A stretch of 64,000 nt of DNA from Hespellia sp. (GTDB taxonomy: Bacteria > Bacillota > Clostridia > Lachnospirales > Lachnospiraceae): contig JAQUUC010000003.1 in assembly GCA_028694105.1 (NCBI GenBank), forward strand, positions 1 through 64,000, written 5' to 3'. Below are positions 40,699 to 49,954 of this stretch, piece after piece. The notes beneath the pieces are model-generated. The model was given only the letters and a program-made list of their open reading frames with translations. It was not told where the DNA came from and did no database searches. Numbering within the stretch: the stretch's first letter is position 1; each line of letters starts with the position of its first letter. A program made the translations under genes and the position numbers.

Positions 40699-42222
40699 AT
40701 GAACCGATATGTGATGGGAATCGATGTGGGTACGAATGAGACAAAAGGGGTTCTGGTGGATGAACAATGCCGTATTATGGCAATGACTGCGGCTGCTCAT
40801 GAAATGGAAAATCCGTCACCTCAGATGTTTGAACAGGATGCTGAAGAGGTCTGGTGGAAGGATGTATGCAATGTAAGTCAATTGTTGCTGCAGGAATCAA
40901 AAGTAGATAAAAACCAGATTGAGGCACTTGGTGTGTCTGCACTGGGCTGTGATTGTGTTCCGGTTGATGAAAATGGCAACGCTCTCTGTAAGGCCATTTT
41001 GTATGGGATAGATAGTCGTGCATATGAAGAGATAGAATGGCTGAATCAATATTATGGAGATGAAGCATCAAAGGTGTTTGGTCATCCAATCTGTTCCTCA
41101 GACATTGCACCGAAGATTCTGTGGATTAAAAATCATCGGCCGGATGTGTACAAAAAAACATATAAGTTTTTGACAGCATCCTCTTTTTTGACGGCAAAGT
41201 TGACAGGGCGTTACTGCATTGACAAATATCTTGCAGAGGATTTCCTTCCATTATATGATCTTGAAAACAATAAAGCTGATGAGAAAGGGTGCCGTCTGTT
41301 CTGCAGACCGGATCAAATGGCAGAGATTTTGATGGCAACGGATGTTGCAGGTGAGATTACAGAAACGGCGGCCAGATTGACGGGTCTTGCAATCGGAACA
41401 AAAGTATTGACCGGAACCGGAGATTCCGGTACAGAAGCAATCAGTACGGGCGTATTTATGCCGGGCGATATGATGATTCAGCTGGGGTCTACCTGCTATT
41501 TTGTATGCCTTGCAGACAAACGGATCAATGATGCGAGAATCTGGCCGGGAACCTTTATTATTCCAGATACATATGCAGTGTGTGCGGGGACAAATACAGC
41601 TGGAACGTTGACGAAGTGGCTTAAGGACTCCTTTTATCAGGAGGAAGTGGAATGTGAAAATACCGGTGGAATTCCTGCTTTTCAGGCAATGGCACAGGGA
41701 ATTGACAAAATTCCGGCAGGAAGTGAAGGCCTGATGATGCTGCCCTATTTTGCAGGAGAGAGAACCCCGGTTAATGATCCATTTGCAAGGGGACTGTATA
41801 TTGGATTTCATCTAAACCATAGAAGAGAACATATGTATAAAGCTGCGTTGGAAGGAATTGCATATTCTATTGATCAGCATGTTTGTATTATGGAGGAAAA
41901 TGGAATAGAGGTAACGAAAATTATGGCCGTCGGAGGCGGAACAAAGAATGAGAGCTGGCTGCAGATTATTGCAGATGTGACTGGCAAACCGGTAAATACG
42001 TCAAAAATCTCTGTGGGGGCTGCCTATGGAGATGCACTCATGGCATCATTAAAAGCCGGATTCTATAAAGACTGGGAGGCGTTGGCCCGCGTGATTGAAC
42101 CGAAAAAGACATATGTTCCAAACGCAGAGGCTGCCAGATATTACGAAGGACATAAGGAGCTTTTTCAAAAGCTCTATGAGTCAAATAAAACGTTCATGCA
42201 TACCTTAAGCCAAGAGAGCTAA
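40699..42222 (+). CDS. FGGY-family carbohydrate kinase (xylulokinase-like)
   Basis: 507 residues, starting directly after the BtpA gene. Phosphorylates a ketose or polyol. ATPase-fold motifs: GIDVGTNETKGVLVD (phosphate 1), TGTGDSGTEAIS in the middle, and the C-terminal MAVGGGTKNESWLQI with TGKPV. Overall like xylulokinases; the sugar is not predictable. Operon with the BtpA protein and a TIM-barrel isomerase suggests import or generation of an unusual ketose, its isomerisation and phosphorylation. Confidence 0.88.
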   Translation: MNRYVMGIDVGTNETKGVLVDEQCRIMAMTAAAHEMENPSPQMFEQDAEEVWWKDVCNVSQLLLQESKVDKNQIEALGVSALGCDCVPVDENGNALCKAILYGIDSRAYEEIEWLNQYYGDEASKVFGHPICSSDIAPKILWIKNHRPDVYKKTYKFLTASSFLTAKLTGRYCIDKYLAEDFLPLYDLENNKADEKGCRLFCRPDQMAEILMATDVAGEITETAARLTGLAIGTKVLTGTGDSGTEAISTGVFMPGDMMIQLGSTCYFVCLADKRINDARIWPGTFIIPDTYAVCAGTNTAGTLTKWLKDSFYQEEVECENTGGIPAFQAMAQGIDKIPAGSEGLMMLPYFAGERTPVNDPFARGLYIGFHLNHRREHMYKAALEGIAYSIDQHVCIMEENGIEVTKIMAVGGGTKNESWLQIIADVTGKPVNTSKISVGAAYGDALMASLKAGFYKDWEALARVIEPKKTYVPNAEAARYYEGHKELFQKLYESNKTFMHTLSQES

Positions 42223-42239
42223 GGGGAAAGGGAGGTACT

Positions 42240-43076
42240 ATGGAAAAATTAATTGACAGAAAACAAGTGGCGGGAATGAATATTCATTATTTATTTTATT
42301 CGCTGGATTATTTTCTGGATGCTCAAAAGGAGGTTGGAATTGAGACAATCGAACTTTGGGGAGGTGCTCCACATTTTTATCTGGACAGTATAGGATATCA
42401 GGATTGTAAAAAAGTAAAAAAGAAAATCACAGACAGAGGGTTGGAGGTTAAGGTTCTGACACCGGAAAACTGCACCTATCAGTATCAGGTTGCGGCGCAG
42501 ACTCCGGAGCTATTTGAAAAAAGTTTTCAATACTTTTGGAATGGGCTTAAGGCTGCTGCAGAACTTGGCTGTCCAATCATGCAGACAAACTCGGGATGGG
42601 GGTATTGGAACGAAGATCGTGAAGAAGCGTGGAAACGTTCCAGAGAAATGCTAAGCCGTCTGTCGGATAAGGCAGGCGAGCTCGGAATACATCTTGCAAT
42701 GGAATCGCTTCGTCCGCAGGAATCGCAATTGGTTACAACTTTAGCAGATGCAAAACGGATGTTTGACGAGGTGAATAGTCCAAACCTGAAGATTTTAATC
42801 GACACAACGGCAATGAGTGTACAAGGAGAAACAATAGATGACTGGTTCGAGGTGTTTGGCGAGGATGTATGGCATACACATTTCATTGATAGTAATCCAT
42901 ATGGACATTTAGCATGGGGGTTTGGAAACCGCAGTATGAAAGAATATCTGGAGGCATTAAACAGGCACCATTATAAAGGATATCTGGGACAGGAACTAAC
43001 GGAGTTTGATTACTTCGAAGATCCGCGGTCAATTGACAGAAAGAATATGGAAGTATATGAACCATTTATCCGGTAA
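42240..43076 (+). CDS. Sugar phosphate isomerase/epimerase family (AP-endonuclease-2 TIM barrel)
   Basis: 278 residues, GGGAGG upstream. Xylose-isomerase-like TIM barrel: metal ligands are suggested by IHLAMESLRP (Glu), LKILIDTTAMS (Asp), VWHTHFIDSNPYGHLAWG (His) and LGQELTEFDY (Glu). These enzymes interconvert ketoses by metal-dependent epimerisation at C3 or aldose-ketose isomerisation. Last gene of the btpA unit, ending in a bidirectional terminator. Substrate unknown. Confidence 0.85.
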   Translation: MEKLIDRKQVAGMNIHYLFYSLDYFLDAQKEVGIETIELWGGAPHFYLDSIGYQDCKKVKKKITDRGLEVKVLTPENCTYQYQVAAQTPELFEKSFQYFWNGLKAAAELGCPIMQTNSGWGYWNEDREEAWKRSREMLSRLSDKAGELGIHLAMESLRPQESQLVTTLADAKRMFDEVNSPNLKILIDTTAMSVQGETIDDWFEVFGEDVWHTHFIDSNPYGHLAWGFGNRSMKEYLEALNRHHYKGYLGQELTEFDYFEDPRSIDRKNMEVYEPFIR

Positions 43077-43086
43077 GAAAAACGAT

Positions 43087-43118
43087 AAAAAAGCGACTCA
43101 AACACTGAGTCGTTTTTT
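43087..43118. terminator. Bidirectional terminator between isomerase and GntR genes
   Basis: AAAAAAGCGACTCA-AACAC-TGAGTCGTTTTTT: a stem with A- and T-runs on both sides, serving both convergent genes. Confidence 0.85.
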
Positions 43119-43850
43119 CTATTTCGTATAATCTTCCAGATAGAACCGGTACTGATCCCCTATGATATATTGTTTCCCAATATGTACTAAATTGTGGTCC
43201 TGATCAAGTATTTCTGTGTAGAGAAAGAAAAGAGGTTCTCCATTCGGAACATTTAATACGTTACTTAAATCACCACTGGATCGGACAATGTCTAAGTAAG
43301 AGTTGGAAGAGTATTTAATAGTGGTGTTGTAGTTCTCCTCCAAAAGTTGGTATAGAGAGCCATCCAGTGTCTCGTCCAATAGGAACGTATACTTTGGATA
43401 AGGGTAGTAATTGTTCTCACACATAATAGGAAATCCGTCGGCAAGATTAATCCGCTGGGTATATACAGCAGTACTGCCCGGTGCAACACCCATAACAGAC
43501 GCATCCTCCTCAGAAAGTTTAACTAATTTTCTTTTGGTTACTAATCGGGATGGAACCATTCCATTTGCTTTACATGCTTCTCCAAAACTAAGCAAATGTT
43601 CGATTTTTCTTTTCACCTTAGTATGTTTTACAAAGGTTCCTTTTCCCTGTTTTTTTGTTAGATAATCTTCCTGACATAATTCCTGTACAGCACGTCTGAC
43701 TGTAATGCGGCTGACATCAAATTTTTCACTGAGCTCGGATTCAGTCGGTATCTTGGTGCCGCTTTGAAATGTACCATCTTTGATTGCTGTTTTAATCTCC
43801 TCTTTTAATTGTTGGTAAAGAGGGGTTTCATTGCCTGAATCTAACTTCAT
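43119..43850 (-). CDS. GntR/UTRA transcriptional regulator (FrlR-like)
   Basis: 243 residues; AAGGAG upstream. N-terminal winged helix (1-70; ELSEKFDVSRITVRRAVQEL), then a UTRA ligand-binding domain (about 90-240; LADGFPIMCENNYYPY). HutC subfamily, typically repressors released by a phosphorylated sugar or related metabolite. In Bacillus the frl operon is controlled by a GntR/UTRA protein, FrlR. It lies between two operons whose promoters both carry TATAAC half-sites. Its own promoter (43886-43914) has no such site. Confidence 0.9.
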   Translation of the reverse strand: MKLDSGNETPLYQQLKEEIKTAIKDGTFQSGTKIPTESELSEKFDVSRITVRRAVQELCQEDYLTKKQGKGTFVKHTKVKRKIEHLLSFGEACKANGMVPSRLVTKRKLVKLSEEDASVMGVAPGSTAVYTQRINLADGFPIMCENNYYPYPKYTFLLDETLDGSLYQLLEENYNTTIKYSSNSYLDIVRSSGDLSNVLNVPNGEPLFFLYTEILDQDHNLVHIGKQYIIGDQYRFYLEDYTK

Positions 43851-43885
43851 CTATATTCTCCTTAACGAATGAATTTTCTGTTTTT

Positions 43886-43914
43886 ATTATACATGGATAA
43901 AGAAAAAATAACAA
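43886..43914 (-). promoter_or_regulatory. Promoter of the GntR regulator
   Basis: Minus strand TTGTTA (43914-43909), 17 bases, TATAAT (43891-43886). About 120 bases from the palindromic operator, so autoregulation is not obvious. Confidence 0.55.
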
Positions 43915-44008
43915 GACGCAAAAAATGTTTTGTTAGTAATAATTGACAAAAATGAATGCAAAAAAATAGTAATTATAACAGAAGTTGTGATATGACGATA
44001 TATAACCA

Positions 44009-44037
44009 TTGAATATAACGTTATATTATGTTATAGT
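44009..44037 (+). promoter_or_regulatory. Promoter with palindromic operator in the spacer
   Basis: TTGAAT (44009-44014), 17 bases, TATAGT (44032-44037). The perfect 16-base palindrome AATATAACGTTATATT (44012-44027) overlaps the -35 box and fills the spacer; a bound repressor would block RNA polymerase. This drives the amidohydrolase/YfcC genes and probably the genes beyond. Confidence 0.7.
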
Positions 44038-44074
44038 ACATTCATACAGAAAAAAAGAAAAAGGAGGTAAGAAA

Positions 44075-45664
44075 ATGTGCAAGTTGTATGCGGATTATGT
44101 TTTACTGTCTGACAACATATTCACGGGTATCGATGATACTCCTTTCAAGGGATATGTCGCAACGGCAGATCATAAAATCATTCAAGTTGGGCAGGATGAT
44201 CAATATCAGTCATTAATCGGAGAGCACACACAAATTTTTGATTTTAAGGAAAGGCTCATTACGCCGGGGTTTATTGATGTACATACATTCTTTACCGGAT
44301 ATGCAATTTTTCATATCGGAATGGATGTATCAACAATTACTTCGGTGAACGAATGCATGGAATGTCTGCAGGATTATGCGATGAATCGAACGCCGGAAAG
44401 TACACTGTTTGGACATGGATGGAATCCAGAACAATTGTCATTGTCAGAAACAGAAGAGAGGCTCAATCAGAATTATACAGACAGAGCGGTTATCTTATTT
44501 GCGGCCGACCGCGGAAGCTGTATTATGAATCAGAAAGCAAAAGAAATGTATGGATTTTCAACGGAGGAGTGTTATCCGGAGGCATACCATAAGATTATGA
44601 GAGAGTATTTGAATGACCGTACATTTATTGAAGCAGAATTTAATGATTATATGAAGCTGATGAACAGTCGGGGAGTTACAACAGTAAAAGAGATGGGATT
44701 CGATGATTTTTATGGTTTTACTGATTTTCTAAAAGAAAAGGAAACAGAGCTGTCCCTTCGATTCTTTTTTATGTCTCAGCCGGTGGGAGAAGGTGCAAAT
44801 ATTGCATATGGCAAAGAAATGTCTGAAAAATTTACGGGAGACTTTGTTCGATTTTCAGGGTACAATCGTATGACAGATGGTACAGTTGCAAGTACGCGGG
44901 GTGATCTCCTAGAACCTTATGAAGGTACAGATTCTTACTGCAATATGGAAATTGATTATGGCCTGATTGAAAAAGAATTACAGAAGGCTGATCAGAACGG
45001 CTTTCGCTATTCCCTGCATGCGCAGGGAGATGGGGCTGTACATAAAGTTGTGGAAATGTATGACCGATGCAAAAAGGAAAAAGGGAAACTTGTCAATCGA
45101 CATGCGATTACAGATATGGAATTCTCGAACCCAAAGGATTTGGAAAAGATGGGAGAGCTTGGAGTGATCGGTGAAATATATTTTCAGATTATGTCATTGG
45201 ACTCAGGGGATGAGGTAAAAGAAGCGATTCGAAAAACCATTGGAATGGAACGTGGTAAATATTATTGGAATCGAAGAAAGATGCTGGATAGCGGCGTGTT
45301 ACTTTCAGGCGCGACAGATCTTCCGCTTATGATAACCGATATACCGGAAGCAATTTATCATGGCTGTGGAGGACATTTCCCGGAAGGCGGAGAGCCGTTT
45401 AATAAACAAAACACAATTTCGGTGTCGGAGATGTTGAAAGCATGGACCTATGGGGGAGCATTCAATATCGGCATGGAAGATAAACTGGGGACATTGGAAG
45501 AAGGAAAACTTGCAGATATAGCAGTTTTAGACAGGAATGTATTTCAAGTTTCAATGGAAGAGATGAGAAATGTAAAAATCGCTATGACGATGGTGAATGG
45601 TGAAATTGCATACAACAGAGATGAGAGAGAGAGGAACGAAAATGGAAAAGACGAAAAAATTTAA
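44075..45664 (+). CDS. YtcJ-like amidohydrolase (amidohydrolase 3 family)
   Basis: 529 residues from ATG 44075 (AAGGAGG upstream). Predicted metal-dependent amide or imide hydrolase of the cytoplasm. Amidohydrolase-fold features: GFIDVHTFF at the N-terminal strand (the usual HxH reads VHT, so one metal ligand differs), FSGYNRMTDGTVAST, SLHAQGDGAV (His), HAITDMEF (His), SGATDLPLM (Asp) and the C-terminal GTLEEGKLADIAVLD. May cleave an N-acyl or similar group from the imported substrate before the kinase and deglycase steps. The transporter gene overlaps its 3' end by 23 bases. Confidence 0.82.
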   Translation: MCKLYADYVLLSDNIFTGIDDTPFKGYVATADHKIIQVGQDDQYQSLIGEHTQIFDFKERLITPGFIDVHTFFTGYAIFHIGMDVSTITSVNECMECLQDYAMNRTPESTLFGHGWNPEQLSLSETEERLNQNYTDRAVILFAADRGSCIMNQKAKEMYGFSTEECYPEAYHKIMREYLNDRTFIEAEFNDYMKLMNSRGVTTVKEMGFDDFYGFTDFLKEKETELSLRFFFMSQPVGEGANIAYGKEMSEKFTGDFVRFSGYNRMTDGTVASTRGDLLEPYEGTDSYCNMEIDYGLIEKELQKADQNGFRYSLHAQGDGAVHKVVEMYDRCKKEKGKLVNRHAITDMEFSNPKDLEKMGELGVIGEIYFQIMSLDSGDEVKEAIRKTIGMERGKYYWNRRKMLDSGVLLSGATDLPLMITDIPEAIYHGCGGHFPEGGEPFNKQNTISVSEMLKAWTYGGAFNIGMEDKLGTLEEGKLADIAVLDRNVFQVSMEEMRNVKIAMTMVNGEIAYNRDERERNENGKDEKI

Positions 45665-47057
45665 ATTTCAATTACCACATGTATATACGTTAGCCTTTAT
45701 TCTTATTATTGCGTTTGCTATATTGACGTGGGTATTGCCTAGTGGAAATTTCGAGCGGCAGCTGCTTGATACACCGGCAGGGGAACGTGAGGTCGCAATT
45801 GCCGGAACGTACAATACAATTGATAAAGTGACTGATGACGGTGATCTTCGACAGGGCGTGCTGGAAGTACTTATGGCACCGACAAGAGGAATTCAGGCAG
45901 CGGCGGATGTAGTTGCATTTATTCTGCTGATCGGAGGAACATTTCAGATTCTGACGAAGACGAATGCAATGAACCGGGGAATACGAAAGGTTATTCGTAA
46001 GCTTCAGGGAAAAGAAGTTATGCTGATACCAATCATGATGCTGCTGCTTGGTATCGGTGGAACGACGTTTGGTATGTCCGAAGAGGTTATTCCGTTTTAT
46101 ATTATGCTGATGCCAATATTCTTTGCGATGGGATACGATTCCATGACGACATTCATGGTCGTATTTCTGGGACCTCAGATTGGATATGCTGCTTCGACGA
46201 CCAATCCGTTTAACGTTTTGATTGCACAGGGAGTCGCCGGTATCAAAGGAAATCCACAGTTAATGTTCCGTTTTGTGTGGTGGATTATCATGATGGCAGT
46301 TGCAATTATCTTCGTAATGCGATATGCGTCAAAGGTACACAAAAATCCGGTGACTTCTATCACGTTTAAGGATGACTTTGCAAAAAAAGAAGAATTTGCA
46401 ATGGACGAAGAAGATACTAGTTTTTCATTGAGAGATAAATTAGTGTTAGTTGTTTTCGCAGTTGGCATGGGTACCATTATTTTCGGTATCTTGAAATATG
46501 GCTGGTATATGGATGAGATCTCAGCGATATTCCTTGTCATGGGTATTTTAATGGGTATTGTCGGAGGCCTGAAGGAAAAAGAAATTGCGGAACAATTTGT
46601 AATCGGCGTAAAAGATTTGGCATTTGCGGCAGTTGTTGTCGGAGTCTGCCGAGGCATCCTTGTCATTGCTGAAAATGGTATGATTATCGATACGATCTTA
46701 AATACATTATCAAGCAGTCTCTCGAATATTGGAACCGCTGCATTTACAACGGTAATGTATGTTGTTCAATCATTATTATCATTGCTGGTACCATCATCTT
46801 CTGCATTAGCTTCATTGACAATGCCGATTATGGCTCCGCTCTGTGACCTTCAGGGGGTCAATCCGGAAGCCAGCGTAACGGTATTACAGTTTGCAAACCA
46901 GCTCACCAATATGCTTAGTCCAACAGCAGGAATGACGGTAGCCGGACTTGCAGTATGCAAGATTTCCTTTGGACAGTGGTGGAAGACTATTTGGAAATTC
47001 TTTATTCTTGTGACCGTTTTAGCTCTTATATTCTGCGGAATCTCAGCAGTATTATAG
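45642..47057 (+). CDS. YfcC-family membrane transporter
   Basis: 471 residues from ATG 45642 (AGAGAGAGGAACGAAA upstream). Integral membrane protein of about 12 TM helices; YfcC proteins are ion-transporter-superfamily carriers often next to peptidases or amino-acid genes and thought to import amino acids or peptides. Motifs: WVLPSGNFER, LGIGGTTFGMSEEVIPFY, GPQIGYAASTTNPFNVLIAQ and LVPSSSALASLTMPIMAPL. The repeated half-site organisation is typical. Coupled to the amidohydrolase upstream; a likely importer of the pathway substrate. Confidence 0.85.
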   Translation: MEKTKKFKFQLPHVYTLAFILIIAFAILTWVLPSGNFERQLLDTPAGEREVAIAGTYNTIDKVTDDGDLRQGVLEVLMAPTRGIQAAADVVAFILLIGGTFQILTKTNAMNRGIRKVIRKLQGKEVMLIPIMMLLLGIGGTTFGMSEEVIPFYIMLMPIFFAMGYDSMTTFMVVFLGPQIGYAASTTNPFNVLIAQGVAGIKGNPQLMFRFVWWIIMMAVAIIFVMRYASKVHKNPVTSITFKDDFAKKEEFAMDEEDTSFSLRDKLVLVVFAVGMGTIIFGILKYGWYMDEISAIFLVMGILMGIVGGLKEKEIAEQFVIGVKDLAFAAVVVGVCRGILVIAENGMIIDTILNTLSSSLSNIGTAAFTTVMYVVQSLLSLLVPSSSALASLTMPIMAPLCDLQGVNPEASVTVLQFANQLTNMLSPTAGMTVAGLAVCKISFGQWWKTIWKFFILVTVLALIFCGISAVL

Positions 47058-47099
47058 CGAGGAATGAAAAAGGCTGCAAAGGAAGCAACATGTAAATAC

Positions 47100-47128
47100 G
47101 GGGTGAATCAAAGAGGAAAATTCACCCC
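47100..47128 (+). other. Intercistronic hairpin before the deglycase gene
   Basis: GGGGTGAAT and ATTCACCCC form a nine-pair stem with an 11-base loop and no T-run. It lies between yfcC-like and the SIS gene and may set relative expression by RNA processing or stability. Confidence 0.55.
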
Positions 47129-47156
47129 ATAAAATGAAAAAGGGAGGAATTTAGAA

Positions 47157-48119
47157 ATGAAGAAATTAGTAGCAGAAATTTTAAAAGGAAGAGAAAAAAT
47201 TGAGGATGTATATTTTGTGGCATGCGGAGGATCGCTGGTGGATCTTTATCCGGGATATTATTTTATACGTACAGAGTCAAAGACAATGCATGCAGACTGG
47301 ATCACCAGTAAAGAATTTGTTGTAACTCCGCCGACTCATCTTGGAAAGACAAGCTTAGTATTTGTATGTTCACACGGTGGAAATACCAAAGAGACTGTGG
47401 AAGCTGCACACATGAGCAGAGATCTTGGCGCAGCGGTTATTACAATGACACATGATTCTGCTTCTGCATGTAATGATGATTCTATGCTTCCAATCGTATA
47501 TGACTGGGCGGATTCTGTAAATGAAAAGGACAAGCCTCAGGGAATTGTTTTAAATATCCTGAATGAATTAATGAAAGTTCAGGAAGCAGATTATCAATTA
47601 TATGACGCAGTGGCGGACGGTCTTGAAAAAGCAGATGGTATTGTCCGCGCAGCGGTAAAAAAAGTGAAGAACCAGACATGGTTATTTGCTGAAAAATATG
47701 CACAGGAGCCCTTCTTATATGTGATGGGATCAGGCGCGTCTTATGCATCGGCGTATGGTTTTGCAATCTGCTCACTTCAGGAAATGCAGTGGATTGACTG
47801 CTGTTACCTAAATTCAGCGGAATATTTCCACGGACCGTTTGAGGTGACAGATGAAGATCATCTTTACATCATCTTAAAAGGACGCGGAAGAAACCGTGTG
47901 ATGGATGAAAGAGCGGAGAAATTCTTAGAAAAATATGGAAAGAAGTATGAGATTATTGATGCAGATGAATTAGGATTAGAAGCGATCGATGACAGCTGTG
48001 TCGAATACTTCAACCCAATGGTATTCTATGCAATGAGCGTTGCCTACAGAAATGCGCTGCAGGATAAGAGATGTCATCCGACAGATTTAAGACGTTATAT
48101 GGGTATTGTGGAATACTAA
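47157..48119 (+). CDS. SIS-domain deglycase, FrlB-like
   Basis: 320 residues; GGGAGG upstream. Resembles fructoselysine 6-phosphate deglycase (FrlB/GfrF), which splits phosphorylated Amadori compounds into glucose 6-phosphate and an amine. Two SIS domains: CSHGGNTKETVEAA in the first, GSGASYASAYGFAICSLQE and SAEYFHGPFEVTDED in the second, as in the GlmS isomerase lineage. Followed at once by FrlD-like kinases, the normal partner. The specific amine (lysine, asparagine or other) is not determined. Confidence 0.85.
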   Translation: MKKLVAEILKGREKIEDVYFVACGGSLVDLYPGYYFIRTESKTMHADWITSKEFVVTPPTHLGKTSLVFVCSHGGNTKETVEAAHMSRDLGAAVITMTHDSASACNDDSMLPIVYDWADSVNEKDKPQGIVLNILNELMKVQEADYQLYDAVADGLEKADGIVRAAVKKVKNQTWLFAEKYAQEPFLYVMGSGASYASAYGFAICSLQEMQWIDCCYLNSAEYFHGPFEVTDEDHLYIILKGRGRNRVMDERAEKFLEKYGKKYEIIDADELGLEAIDDSCVEYFNPMVFYAMSVAYRNALQDKRCHPTDLRRYMGIVEY

Positions 48120-48164
48120 AAAGTAAGTGAATTCATTTTCTTAAGAAAGAAGAGGGAAAGAAAG

Positions 48165-49022
48165 ATGGCAGAATATAATGTGAATGTATTGGGCTTTGGC
48201 GATAATGTTGTGGATAAATATGAACATATCAAGACCATGTATCCGGGTGGAAACTGTGTAAACTTCGCGGTATATGCTCAGATGTTTGGTGCAAAGAGAA
48301 GCGCATATATGGGATATTTTGGAAATGACAAGGAAGCGGAGCATGTCATGGCAACATTGGCGGACATCGGAATTGAGACTGTGAAATGTAAACAGCTGAA
48401 AGGTGAGAACGGATGTGCAAGAGCAACGCTTGTTGACGGTGACCGTGTATTTTTAGGATCGAATGAAGGTGGAATCCGTGGTGAAACTCCTTATATTTTG
48501 GACCGGTTTGATCTGGAATATGTACGTCAGTTTGATTTTGTTCATTCCGGCAATTATTGCTTTATGGAGGCGGAGCTTCCGAAAATTAAGGCGGCAGGAA
48601 TTCCGGTTTCATTTGATTTTTCAGATGATTCAGAAGATGAGTATTACAAGGAGGTCGCGCCAAATGTAGATTATGCATTTTGTTCTTTTGACGGGACCGA
48701 TGAAGAGGTAAGGGAACACTTGAAGAAAATTGTATCTTATGGTCCAAAGCTGGCAGTTGCATCGAGAGGTGCCGATGGATGCATTCTCTATGACGGAAGT
48801 GATTTTTATATTCAGAAGGCAGAGCCAATTGAAAATGTAGTTGATACAATGGGCGCCGGCGATTCTCTGATTACATCATTTATGGTGGGATATATGGATC
48901 ACCTGAAAAAAGGTGTAACAGGAGAGCAGGCAATTACGGAATCTCTCAGTGCGGCAGCAAAATTTGCAGCTAAAATCTGTGGTATCAGCGGAGCGTTCGG
49001 ATACGGGAAAAAATATGAATAA
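48165..49022 (+). CDS. PfkB-family kinase, FrlD-like (first)
   Basis: 285 residues; GAAGAGGGAAAG upstream. Resembles fructoselysine 6-kinase (FrlD), which phosphorylates Amadori products before deglycation. Ribokinase-fold motifs: YPGGNCVNFAVYAQMFG near residue 27 and catalytic VDTMGAGDSLITSF near 230. It follows the deglycase by 45 bases; a second, related kinase follows after a hairpin. The two kinases differ enough to act on different substrates. Confidence 0.87.
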   Translation: MAEYNVNVLGFGDNVVDKYEHIKTMYPGGNCVNFAVYAQMFGAKRSAYMGYFGNDKEAEHVMATLADIGIETVKCKQLKGENGCARATLVDGDRVFLGSNEGGIRGETPYILDRFDLEYVRQFDFVHSGNYCFMEAELPKIKAAGIPVSFDFSDDSEDEYYKEVAPNVDYAFCSFDGTDEEVREHLKKIVSYGPKLAVASRGADGCILYDGSDFYIQKAEPIENVVDTMGAGDSLITSFMVGYMDHLKKGVTGEQAITESLSAAAKFAAKICGISGAFGYGKKYE

Positions 49023-49053
49023 TACATGACGGCTTTCGCATGTAATAGGTATG

Positions 49054-49090
49054 ACAGGTGCAAAAATGGGAAAACCTCTTTTGCACCTGT
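49054..49090 (+). other. Intercistronic hairpin between the two kinases
   Basis: ACAGGTGCAAAA (49054-49065) and TTTTGCACCTGT (49079-49090) form a perfect 12-pair stem with a 13-base loop. No T-run follows, so a processing or stability element is more likely than a terminator. Confidence 0.6.
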
Positions 49091-49114
49091 TCGCGTAAAA
49101 AAGGAGGAAATCAG

Positions 49115-49924
49115 ATGGAGACAGAAAAGAAAATCCGTGTCATTGCAGTTGGTTTTTCCTGTATGGATATCTATGAGAAGACAGGGAAGTATTATCCCAC
49201 CGGAAATGGCGTGGACTGGGGCGTACACCTTTCCAGAATGGGCGTGCCGGTCAGTGTGCTGAGTGTGACAGGTGATGACAGATATGGCACAATCATGCGT
49301 GAGATGCTGAGGAAAGAAAATATTGATATCTCGCGTCTGCATAAAGCACATGGTGAGACCTGCCAGATGAAGATGGATCTGGTCAATGGTGTTGACCGTG
49401 TACATTTGGAGGAAGTGGAAGGTGTGATGGGAAGTTTCGCACTGACACAAGAAGATAAAGAGTATATCAGGAACTTTGATTATATGCACACAGACTTATT
49501 TGGAAATGTGCTGAATGATCTGCCGGAGCTACATGCGTCTGGAATTAAGGTTATTATGGATTTTTCTACATTCAGCGATGATCCGGAATTTAATACAGAT
49601 GAAAATTATAAGTATGTAGACTATGCATTTCTTTCGTATGAAAAAGAGGATGAGTATATTTTAGATCACATGAAAAAAATTCAATCATTCGGCCCCAAAA
49701 TCGTCACAGCAACATTGGGAGAAAACGGAAGCATCAGTTATGATGGGCACCGGTATTATCGTCATGGCATTGAAAAGGTGGAAGTTGTGAACACCGTGGG
49801 CGCAGGGGATTCCTATATTGCAGGTTTTACCTTTGGCATAATAAATGGTCTGGAGATTTCGAAATGTCAGGAACTGGGAGCAAAACTAAGTGCCAAGGTT
49901 ATTACAAGATTTGAACCATATTAA
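49115..49924 (+). CDS. PfkB-family kinase, FrlD-like (second)
   Basis: 269 residues from ATG 49115 with AGGAGG upstream. Same family as the preceding gene: catalytic VNTVGAGDSYIAGF is intact, but the substrate-side motif reads YPTGNGVDWGVHLSRMG instead of PGGN, suggesting altered sugar specificity. Conserved FDYMHTDLFGN and EVEGVMGSF segments parallel the first kinase. It may phosphorylate a different Amadori compound or a later intermediate. Confidence 0.83.
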   Translation: METEKKIRVIAVGFSCMDIYEKTGKYYPTGNGVDWGVHLSRMGVPVSVLSVTGDDRYGTIMREMLRKENIDISRLHKAHGETCQMKMDLVNGVDRVHLEEVEGVMGSFALTQEDKEYIRNFDYMHTDLFGNVLNDLPELHASGIKVIMDFSTFSDDPEFNTDENYKYVDYAFLSYEKEDEYILDHMKKIQSFGPKIVTATLGENGSISYDGHRYYRHGIEKVEVVNTVGAGDSYIAGFTFGIINGLEISKCQELGAKLSAKVITRFEPY

Positions 49925-49954
49925 CTCAGTTTATCTGAAAAGGAGAAAGCGAAT

